A stretch of 64,000 nt of DNA from Marinomonas posidonica IVIA-Po-181 (GTDB taxonomy: Bacteria; Pseudomonadota; Gammaproteobacteria; Pseudomonadales; Marinomonadaceae), in contig NC_015559.1 in the NCBI RefSeq assembly GCF_000214215.1, positions 3,273,001-3,337,000 of the forward strand, read 5' to 3'. The notes under the pieces are model-generated. The model did no database searches. It worked only from the letters and a program-made list of their open reading frames with translations, and was not told where the DNA came from. The position numbers and the translations under genes are program-made. Below are positions 46,891-53,541 of this stretch, in pieces. How positions within the stretch are numbered: the first letter of the stretch is position 1; each line of letters begins with the position of its first letter.

Positions 46891-47466
46891 TTACTTGCGT
46901 AAAGACACCTTATCCTGTGGTAGTAAAGCGAACGCTCCTTCTTGTGAAATCACAGTAGCGTATTCCCCATGAAGGTTTGCCAGTGACATGGCATGAACAT
47001 CGTCGGCACTGCGAACTAGACCAAAAAAGTCTTCCTTCTGAAAAGCAAAACAAGCGCTTTCCACAACGTATGCTTTAAAGCCCAAATTACCTGCTGAGCG
47101 TACCGTCGATTCCACCGAATTATTGGTGCTTACGCCCACAATCACCAGTGAATCTATTTGCTGCTCTGCCAGCCAGTCTGCAAGGTTGGAATGAATAAAA
47201 GCGTCCGGCACACTTTTTTCGAACACTTTTTCACCGTCTAGCGGCTCGAACGCTTCTTGAAACAAGACACCTTCTTGTTCTGGCCAAAATAAAGAATCGG
47301 GGTCAGTCGATAAATGACGAATGTGAATAACCGGAGCCTGAACCGCACGCCAATGCGCTAGTAATTCGGCGATATTATGCTCTGCATCTGGGTTATTACG
47401 TTCCCCTGCTTGTGGCCAAGACATCCCTTGCTGCATGTCTATAATGATTAACCCTACCTGCTTCAT
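46891..47466 (-). CDS. Isochorismatase-fold hydrolase with Ser at the usual Cys position
   Basis: Cytoplasmic alpha/beta hydrolase of 191 aa. The catalytic Asp (IIDMQQGM) and Lys (FEKSVPDAF) are recognisable. The nucleophile loop reads VGVSTNNSVESTVRSAGNLGF, so a serine stands where cysteine hydrolases of this fold have cysteine (codon TCG). It may belong to a known Ser-containing subgroup, work by another mechanism, or bind without hydrolysis. The next gene upstream on this strand encodes a small membrane protein. The substrate is unknown. Confidence 0.82.
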   Translation of the reverse strand: MKQVGLIIIDMQQGMSWPQAGERNNPDAEHNIAELLAHWRAVQAPVIHIRHLSTDPDSLFWPEQEGVLFQEAFEPLDGEKVFEKSVPDAFIHSNLADWLAEQQIDSLVIVGVSTNNSVESTVRSAGNLGFKAYVVESACFAFQKEDFFGLVRSADDVHAMSLANLHGEYATVISQEGAFALLPQDKVSLRK

Positions 47467-47471
47467 AGCGG

Positions 47472-47810
47472 TTACTCCTTTTCTTCAAACACTTCCGTTC
47501 GCCGAGTTTCCAACTGCTCAATGCGCTGGTTTTGTTTGTGTGATCGCCAACCTAAAACGAGTAAAGCAACCACTAACAGAAACACCAAATTTAATAAAAA
47601 ATCGACATTTTCACCTATCACCATCGCCTCATCACGCAGGGCATTCAAATCTTCCGACGAGGCTTTCGATAATTGCAGAATAGCGTTACTCCGCTCAAGT
47701 TCAAAGACCGTTCGATCGAGGCTTGATGACGCCTCTTCTGTCACCTGAGATTGCGCCATCAAAGCCGATGGCATCATGATGAGCATCAACAAAAACACCT
47801 GTTTCAACAT
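47472..47810 (-). CDS. Small exported single-pass membrane protein
   Basis: Protein of 112 aa, function not recognised. A signal peptide (about 1-19, ending ALMAQ) is followed by a polar helical stretch, then a membrane helix (about 58-82; FLLNLVFLLVVALLVLGW) and a charged coiled-coil-like tail (QNQRIEQLETRRTEV). I use the ATG at 47810 behind GGGAATGG; the upstream in-frame start at 47870 lacks a signal-peptide beginning. It lies 5 nt before the isochorismatase-fold gene, so the two are probably cotranscribed. Confidence 0.72.
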   Translation of the reverse strand: MLKQVFLLMLIMMPSALMAQSQVTEEASSSLDRTVFELERSNAILQLSKASSEDLNALRDEAMVIGENVDFLLNLVFLLVVALLVLGWRSHKQNQRIEQLETRRTEVFEEKE

Positions 47811-47986
47811 AATCCATTCCCTGTCATTTTCCCGATTTGAGCACCCGAGCTCAATGAAAATTAAGTGCATTGAGCATACTCTGCTGATTTCGATTTGAAA
47901 ACCATCAGGTCAATTTTGTTCAATACCAAAAAGGTCGTCAGACACATACTTACGTTTGTTTTTACTAGCCTTTCAAGGAAGTCATT

Positions 47987-48577
47987 ATGACCTTATCTCT
48001 CATCATCTCCATGTCGTTATTTGCCTTAGCCGCCTCCCTTTCACCCGGACCGGTAAACCTACTGTCTCTTAGCTGCAGCGCTCGCTATGGTTTACATGCT
48101 GGACTTAACTTTGTCACGGGGGCCACACTTGGCTTTATTCTGCTGTTTTTACTGATTGGTCTCGGTGTGCATCAAATTCTCAACGTGTTACCGCAACTCA
48201 CAACAGTCTTAAAATGGCTGGGAGCAGGCTTTTTATTTTACCTGAGCTTTCAGTTATGGCGTGATAAAGGGGATCTGAGCATACATCAAAGTCAATCTGC
48301 ACCTCGCTTCATGACAGGTGCTATCATTCAATGGCTAAACCCTAAAGCGTGGCTTGCTTCGGTTTCCGGCATTGCCGTATATATTCCCAACGCAAACACC
48401 AACGACATCCTAATATTCGCCGGACTGTACCTGCCCATATGCTGGCTTTCATTAGGGGTTTGGGTAGCGATTGGCATATTGCTGGGTCAGTACTTCCAAA
48501 GCCCAGCGAAAATGCGCTGGCTCAACCGTAGTCTTGCCGCCTTGTTAGCTGGTAGTAGTGTCTATATCTTGGTTTAA
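47987..48577 (+). CDS. LysE/RhtB-family amino acid exporter
   Basis: Inner-membrane exporter of 196 aa with six predicted helices. Family motifs are SLSPGPVNLLSLSCSARYGLHAGLNFVTGATLG near the N-terminus and QWLNPKAWLASVSG near residue 115. The substrate (amino acid or metabolite) cannot be read. Convergent with an AraC-type gene; a regulatory link is possible but not shown. Confidence 0.88.
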   Translation: MTLSLIISMSLFALAASLSPGPVNLLSLSCSARYGLHAGLNFVTGATLGFILLFLLIGLGVHQILNVLPQLTTVLKWLGAGFLFYLSFQLWRDKGDLSIHQSQSAPRFMTGAIIQWLNPKAWLASVSGIAVYIPNANTNDILIFAGLYLPICWLSLGVWVAIGILLGQYFQSPAKMRWLNRSLAALLAGSSVYILV

Positions 48578-48597
48578 GCGTTTTGATTTAAGTGTAT

Positions 48598-49422
48598 TTA
48601 AGTGCGGCGATACTGGTCAGGCGTGGCGGCAACACGCTGTTTAAATACCCGTTGAAAATGGGCTTGATCATTAAAACCAACACTGTGAGCAATGTCGGCA
48701 ATACTTTGCCCTGTTTTCAGTGCTTTTTGCCCCAATTGAATGCGACGATTCAAACGATAAGCATGAGGCGTTAGATAAAAGTGGCGTTTAAATGTGCGCA
48801 CCAAATAACTCGTACTATAGCCAAACTGCCGACTAATTTCGGCTATGGGAGTGTCATCTAAACAATGTTCATTCAAATAGTTGGCCACTTGATAAAGAGG
48901 ATTATATGGCAAACTGCTCGACTTATGGTCCATGCTTTGATTCAGTCGACTAAATAATGACCGTAACCAAATACGCAATGATTGTGCTTTGTCTCGATGA
49001 CTAAGATCATTGGCCATCAATTGGTCACAAAGAAAGACAAAGCTTTCATATAAATGCTCGTCTAATAACGTATCTAAGAGAGTATTTTGCCACTCAGTCT
49101 GATCTCTCAATTGATGATCAAATAACATAGTCGCGAGCCAGTCTTTATCTAGATGCATCATGTAATAAGCCCAAGCAGAATCTTGCAGCGGATTACAGGC
49201 ATGCACTTCCTCTGGATTCATCATCACCAAATGCCCTTTTTGCACAACATGCAGTCGATTCATACACAGGAACTCACTTTGGCCAGCCAAAATTGCGCCG
49301 ATAGACCAAGTCTCATGGGTATGTGGTGCATAACTCACCAGACGTCCATCGAGCACTTGCCTAAGCTCAACAAAAGGTAAACGATCATCTCGCCAGAAGA
49401 TAGGATGGGTAGAAGGTTTCAT
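48598..49422 (-). CDS. AraC-family transcriptional regulator
   Basis: Regulator of 274 aa. The N-terminal cupin-like ligand domain contains YAPHTHETWSIGAILAG and MMNPEEVHAC. Two helix-turn-helix units in the C-terminal 100 residues contain ISRQFGYSTSYLVRTFKRH and IADIAHSVGFNDQAHFQRVFK. It is 24 nt downstream of the DapF-like gene, so it is likely the last gene of an SGNH hydrolase / DapF-like / AraC operon. This group often senses amino acids and may regulate the neighbouring LysE exporter. Confidence 0.87.
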   Translation of the reverse strand: MKPSTHPIFWRDDRLPFVELRQVLDGRLVSYAPHTHETWSIGAILAGQSEFLCMNRLHVVQKGHLVMMNPEEVHACNPLQDSAWAYYMMHLDKDWLATMLFDHQLRDQTEWQNTLLDTLLDEHLYESFVFLCDQLMANDLSHRDKAQSLRIWLRSLFSRLNQSMDHKSSSLPYNPLYQVANYLNEHCLDDTPIAEISRQFGYSTSYLVRTFKRHFYLTPHAYRLNRRIQLGQKALKTGQSIADIAHSVGFNDQAHFQRVFKQRVAATPDQYRRT

Positions 49423-49446
49423 GACGTATTCCTCATGTAAATCGAC

Positions 49447-50295
49447 CTAATGAAAGACCTGAGCCAAACATTCCTCGTCAATCTCGCCATGACAAACAGA
49501 TGTGACAGGACCGTTCATACTGATTCGAAAATCGTCACTGATTTCTATGTCGATTTGACCACCAGGCATCATGACTTCGACGCGAGCATCACACAATCCC
49601 AACTTATAAGCCACAGCTGCCGCCGCACAACTGCTGCTCCCCGATGCTAATGTATAACCCGCACCACGTTCCCAGATTTGGATCGCAATGCGATGTCGAT
49701 CAATCACCTGCACAAACTGCACATTGGTGCGGTTGGGGAAATTCGGATGATGCTCAATCAAAGGGCCAAATTCTTTTGCTTTGGTTTCTGTCGCTTCGTC
49801 CGTCAAAATCACACAATGCGGATTTCCTAAGGTAACACCACTGTAAAAATGCTGCATGCCCATCACATTCAACTCTTCCAATAAGACCTCACGAGGGTCA
49901 CCCCAAATCGGAATATCCTGGCTATTGAAAGACACCTGCCCCATTTCCACATTCACTCGTTTTCCCTTATCAAGCACCTGAGCCTTGACCACACCACCTA
50001 GGGTTTCAACGGTAAACTCTTGGCTCTTCACCAGTCCCAAGTCCCATAATGCACGGCAGAAAATACGCAGACCATTGCCACTTTTTTCGGCTTCACTGCC
50101 ATCTGGGTTAAAAATACGCAACCCAAAATTCGCCACGCCCGATTCAAATGGTCCAATTAATACACCATCTGATGCCACCCCGTAATGGCTATGACAGATG
50201 TTTTTGATCTTCAACACCGCTGGCTCATCTGGAAACTCATCAGGTGACACCACCAAATACACATTCCCCAACGCATGATATTTTCGAAACTTCAC
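49447..50295 (-). CDS. Diaminopimelate epimerase homologue lacking both catalytic cysteines
   Basis: DapF-fold protein of 282 aa. DapF uses two cysteines as acid and base, in motifs of the form AEMCGNG and ACGTG. Here they read AEKSGNG (Ser72, AGT) and LASGSSS (Ser218, TCG). Other substrate-site elements remain: FNPDGSEAE, GNPH (157-160), NRTNVQF (188-194) and WERGAG (208-213), while GND near residue 11 is GNV. So it probably binds an amino-acid-like ligand, but ordinary epimerisation is unlikely. I leave the symbol blank for that reason. Start is GTG behind AGAGG. It follows the SGNH hydrolase gene by 21 nt and precedes the AraC gene by 24 nt. Confidence 0.85.
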   Translation of the reverse strand: MKFRKYHALGNVYLVVSPDEFPDEPAVLKIKNICHSHYGVASDGVLIGPFESGVANFGLRIFNPDGSEAEKSGNGLRIFCRALWDLGLVKSQEFTVETLGGVVKAQVLDKGKRVNVEMGQVSFNSQDIPIWGDPREVLLEELNVMGMQHFYSGVTLGNPHCVILTDEATETKAKEFGPLIEHHPNFPNRTNVQFVQVIDRHRIAIQIWERGAGYTLASGSSSCAAAAVAYKLGLCDARVEVMMPGGQIDIEISDDFRISMNGPVTSVCHGEIDEECLAQVFH

Positions 50296-50316
50296 TGACT
50301 ACCTCTAGAATCTGAA

Positions 50317-50994
50317 TTAGGACATTAATCTTTCGATATAGGGTTCCATCGCCTGTGCCCAAACCTTGTATTGGTGCGCATTAGGATGCAGAAAGTCATC
50401 CATCACATTACTGGTTAAATGACCATTTTGATCCAAGAAATGATGATTCAGATCGACAAAAAAGATACGCTGATCATCCGCATAATCTTTAATGAGGTCA
50501 TTTACTTGCTGATTCAATATTCTCAGCTTTTGCGTCGGTCGTGCACTGCGAGGAAAAATGGCCAATAACAGTACTTTAGTGTGAGGTAATTTTTTCTCAA
50601 GCATGGTCAAAATCGCTTTAATACCTTGAGCGGTTTCCTGCGGTTTATCCATTCGATGACCTGTATTGTTTGTGCCGATCAATAACACCACCAACTTGGG
50701 AGAAATTCCCTCAATTTCACCCTGCTCTAATCGCCAAAGTAAGTGCTCTGTTCGATCGCCATTAAACCCCAAATTAAGCGCATTTCTAGGCTGATAATAG
50801 GTTTCCCATGTGGCTTTCCCTTCCTGCTCCCAAGCTTGAATAATTGAATCCCCAAGAAATAGCAGATCAACCTTATCCATAGTGGCCTTTTCCCGCAATT
50901 TAGCTTGGTGTCTTGGCAACCACCATATTGCTTGTTGTGGCTGGGAGTCTATCGCCAATATAGTCTTCCTGCTGTCTGGGTGAAGGTCATTCAT
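50317..50994 (-). CDS. SGNH/GDSL hydrolase
   Basis: Esterase/lipase-fold protein of 225 aa from the ATG at 50994. The four blocks are GDSIIQAW (Ser nucleophile), the GFNGDRT glycine, GTNNTGH, and DFLHPNAHQY with the Asp-His pair. It resembles the platelet-activating-factor acetylhydrolase type of SGNH proteins. No signal peptide is visible, so a cytoplasmic deacylase or deacetylase is likely. First gene of the operon with the DapF-like and AraC genes. Confidence 0.85.
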   Translation of the reverse strand: MNDLHPDSRKTILAIDSQPQQAIWWLPRHQAKLREKATMDKVDLLFLGDSIIQAWEQEGKATWETYYQPRNALNLGFNGDRTEHLLWRLEQGEIEGISPKLVVLLIGTNNTGHRMDKPQETAQGIKAILTMLEKKLPHTKVLLLAIFPRSARPTQKLRILNQQVNDLIKDYADDQRIFFVDLNHHFLDQNGHLTSNVMDDFLHPNAHQYKVWAQAMEPYIERLMS

Positions 50995-51035
50995 GCCTGT
51001 TACCTGTATCAATGCATATTCCCTTATCTTGCCAT

Positions 51036-51067
51036 AAAAAAAGGTAAGATCAGCCGACCTTACCTTT
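51036..51067 (-). terminator. Intrinsic terminator of trpG
   Basis: On the minus strand AAAGGTAAG (from 51067) pairs with CTTACCTTT (to 51040) and runs into seven T (plus-strand A-run 51036-51042). It ends the trpREG operon before the SGNH hydrolase gene. Confidence 0.82.
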
Positions 51068-51093
51068 ATAAGAGTGTATTTTCTTCTCAGGTG

Positions 51094-51756
51094 TTACAGC
51101 TGAAACAGAAAATTCTTAATTAAATCCTTACCGCCTTCAGTGGCAAAGGATTCTGGATGGAATTGTATGCCTTGAATGGGATACTCTTTGTGACGCACAC
51201 CCATGATCTCAAATTCGCCGCCTTGACGAATACCATTGAGATTGGCAAAAGCCTCAACACTCAAGCTGCCCACGGCGGCGGTGACTTCCAACACCTCAGG
51301 AAAACTTTCCGCCTGCGCAATCAGCGAGTGATAACGCATGACTTCCAATTGATCTGGAATGTCGTGAAAAATACCTTCGCCAATGTGCTGAATTGGGCTG
51401 GTTTTACCATGCATAGGCAATGGCGCTTTGACCACCTTGCCACCAAATACATGACAAATCCCCTGCATCCCCAAACATACGCCCATCAAGGGGGTGGTTT
51501 TTCCGAACTCTAAAATGACATCAGCACACACACCAAAATAGGCTTTATCGTCTGGTGAACCTGGCCCCGGTGAAATAATGATACGATCTGGAGCAGCCAG
51601 TCGAATGTCTTCCAGCGTCACATCATCGTTGCGCTTTACGATCACTTCAAACTGCTCGATACGCCCCTGACTTTGCTCTGTTTGCAACACTTCACCGATA
51701 AATTGATAAAGGTTGTAAGTGAAGGAATCGTAATTGTCTATGATGTAAATTTTCAC
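51094..51756 (-). CDS. trpG: Anthranilate synthase component II (glutamine amidotransferase)
   Basis: Supplies ammonia from glutamine to TrpE for anthranilate formation. Class I amidotransferase of 220 aa: DNYDSFTYNL at the start, PGPGSPDD, nucleophile Cys in GVCLGMQGI, and the His-Glu pair in GIQFHPES. The 220 aa are somewhat longer than usual. Some such subunits also serve PabB; the operon with trpR and trpE favours tryptophan. The start overlaps trpE by 4 nt. Confidence 0.92.
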   Translation of the reverse strand: MKIYIIDNYDSFTYNLYQFIGEVLQTEQSQGRIEQFEVIVKRNDDVTLEDIRLAAPDRIIISPGPGSPDDKAYFGVCADVILEFGKTTPLMGVCLGMQGICHVFGGKVVKAPLPMHGKTSPIQHIGEGIFHDIPDQLEVMRYHSLIAQAESFPEVLEVTAAVGSLSVEAFANLNGIRQGGEFEIMGVRHKEYPIQGIQFHPESFATEGGKDLIKNFLFQL

Positions 51757-53156
51757 CCTTTCGCTCCTTTACTGAAACTGTCCAACACCCGCTTAGTACC
51801 AGCAAATTTACGCTGAATCTCTTCGTATTCGTCTTCAGCGTTCGAATCGTACACATTACCGCCACAGGTTTGCACATAGGCTTTGTTGCCATTGGCAAAC
51901 ACAGTACGAATCGGAATCGCAAACATACAATCGCCATTAAATGAAAACTGACCAACGGCACCACCGTAAGGGCCACGACCGTCACCTTCCAAATCATCGA
52001 TGATTTTCATTGCTTCAATCTTAGGTGCACCCGTTAAGGTACCGGCGGGGAAATTACTGGCTAAGGCAGAAAACATGTCATGTTCTTCTGCCATGATACC
52101 GACAATCTCACTGGAAATGTGCTGCACATGACTAAAGCGTTTGATGTCCATTAAGGAGCGCACTTTCACCGTACCAAAGCGCGCCACTCGACCAATGTCA
52201 TTGCGATGCAGATCCACAATCATATTGTGTTCGGCAATTTCTTTCGGATCGTTTAACAAAGCGCGCGCCAGCGCCGTGTCTTCTTTGGCATCCACGCCTC
52301 GCTTTGCTGTACCCGCTAACGGGAAGGTTTCCATTTCCCCCTGACGCACTCGGAACAATAATTCAGGGCTGGCCCCTATGACCTTCTGCTCAGCAAATTT
52401 GATGTAATACATCTGAGGCGAAGGGTTTACCTCGCGTAATTCTTCATACAGATTGACGGTGTCCCCTTCCAGCTCGAACCATTTTTTAAAGCCTACTTCG
52501 CACTGGAAAATCTTACCTTCAATGATGTCCTGCTTAACCTTAGCAACGGCTTCAGCATGATCAGACTTAGTCATGGATTCGCTCAATGGTCGCACCACCA
52601 AAGGTTCGTTTTCAGGCGTGGTTTCCGCCATCATTTGGTTGACCAAATCCAAACGATTGTCTTCATAATAAAAATAGAAAACCTCACCCGTCATCTTGTC
52701 CAAAATCAGACCATCTGTGTACAAACCAAAGCGAAACGCATCGAACATGTCACTGGCTTGCAGATCTAAGCTAGGCTCAAAATAATTCATGCTGTCGTAG
52801 CCGATATAGCCTGTCAAACCACCAGCAAAACCACGGGATAAGATATTTTGCGGTACTATGCTACGTAATAAATAATAAGGGTTGTCCGATTCATAAGCCT
52901 GAGTAGCACCATCGCGCTCCTGAATGAACAATTGTTTGCCTTCGGCCCACAACAATTTTTCAGGATCAAAGCCTATGATGGAATGACGGGAAATAAAGCT
53001 CTCTTCCCCTAGAGATTCCAACATGAAGCAGTTTTCAAAGCGTTTTTCTATTTTTTTAAATAAACCAAAAAAATCGCAATCCGAACTGATGGTCACGTAT
53101 TTCGGCTTACGCGGTAACTCAATGCGAGGCGGTTGTTTGCTGTACTCAGAACTCAT
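51753..53156 (-). CDS. trpE: Anthranilate synthase component I
   Basis: Chorismate-binding enzyme of 467 aa making anthranilate. It has an N-terminal FMLESLGEESFISRHSIIGFDP segment like the tryptophan feedback site (LES motif), FPLAGTAKRG with the Ala typical of TrpE (PabB has Lys in PIKGT), IVDLHRNDIGRV, FPAGTLTGAPKIEAM and RGPYGGAVG. Oddities: the usual FQVV-SRRF motif reads IFQCEVGFKKWFE, and the protein is shorter than E. coli TrpE. It may belong to a divergent TrpE clade. Start overlaps trpR by 11 nt. Confidence 0.88.
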   Translation of the reverse strand: MSSEYSKQPPRIELPRKPKYVTISSDCDFFGLFKKIEKRFENCFMLESLGEESFISRHSIIGFDPEKLLWAEGKQLFIQERDGATQAYESDNPYYLLRSIVPQNILSRGFAGGLTGYIGYDSMNYFEPSLDLQASDMFDAFRFGLYTDGLILDKMTGEVFYFYYEDNRLDLVNQMMAETTPENEPLVVRPLSESMTKSDHAEAVAKVKQDIIEGKIFQCEVGFKKWFELEGDTVNLYEELREVNPSPQMYYIKFAEQKVIGASPELLFRVRQGEMETFPLAGTAKRGVDAKEDTALARALLNDPKEIAEHNMIVDLHRNDIGRVARFGTVKVRSLMDIKRFSHVQHISSEIVGIMAEEHDMFSALASNFPAGTLTGAPKIEAMKIIDDLEGDGRGPYGGAVGQFSFNGDCMFAIPIRTVFANGNKAYVQTCGGNVYDSNAEDEYEEIQRKFAGTKRVLDSFSKGAKG

Positions 53157-53382
53157 CTTCTTTCAATTCCTTCAATGCTCGGGAGCCACGGGTCACGGTC
53201 GCAATTCCCACACCTAATTGTTTGGCGATTTCTCTTTGAGGCACACCCTGCTCCAATAGAGACAAAATTTGTAAACGATGCAACATTTCATTGATCTCAT
53301 TCGGCGTCAGCAAAGCCTTTAAGCGCTTTTCAAGCACTTGATCGCTCTCTGCCTGACGTAAAAACTCAATTAATTCCTTCAT
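53146..53382 (-). CDS. trpR: Trp repressor TrpR (short form)
   Basis: Tryptophan-responsive repressor, 78 aa from the ATG at 53382. It matches the E. coli core: LLTPNEINEMLHRLQI, the reading helix region VPQREIAKQLGVGIATVTRGSRALK. Compared with the 108-residue E. coli protein it lacks part of the N-terminal arm and the C-terminal helix, so dimer contacts may differ. First gene of trpR-trpE-trpG, with a trp-operator-like element across its own promoter, implying autoregulation of the whole operon. Confidence 0.9.
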   Translation of the reverse strand: MKELIEFLRQAESDQVLEKRLKALLTPNEINEMLHRLQILSLLEQGVPQREIAKQLGVGIATVTRGSRALKELKEDEF

Positions 53383-53408
53383 ACACAAATCGCTTCATCT
53401 ATTCTTAT

Positions 53409-53453
53409 GTATTCGCGTACTAGTACAATATAGATATTGCCTTACAGGCGCAA
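53409..53453 (-). promoter_or_regulatory. trpREG promoter with TrpR operator
   Basis: On the minus strand TTGCGC (53453-53448) and TATTGT (53430-53425) are 17 bp apart. Overlapping the -10 and start lies GTATTCG-CGTA-CTAGTAC (53409-53426). One half is a perfect trp half-site (CTAGTAC) and the other matches 5 of 7 at the correct 4-bp spacing. A GTACTAGTAC palindrome is embedded. Confidence 0.65.
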
Positions 53454-53490
53454 GTAAAACTTATCCTTACTAAGCCTTATCTGAGCCATA

Positions 53491-53525
53491 AAAAAACGCC
53501 TACTGGAAACCCAGTAGGCGTTTTT
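53491..53525 (-). terminator. Terminator of the tubulin-like gene
   Basis: A 10-bp stem, CGCCTACTGG (53497-53506) with CCAGTAGGCG (53511-53520), has six A on the left, which read as T on the minus strand. T on the right could allow function in the other direction too. Confidence 0.9.
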
Positions 53526-53541
53526 CGTATTCTTAAGGCGC

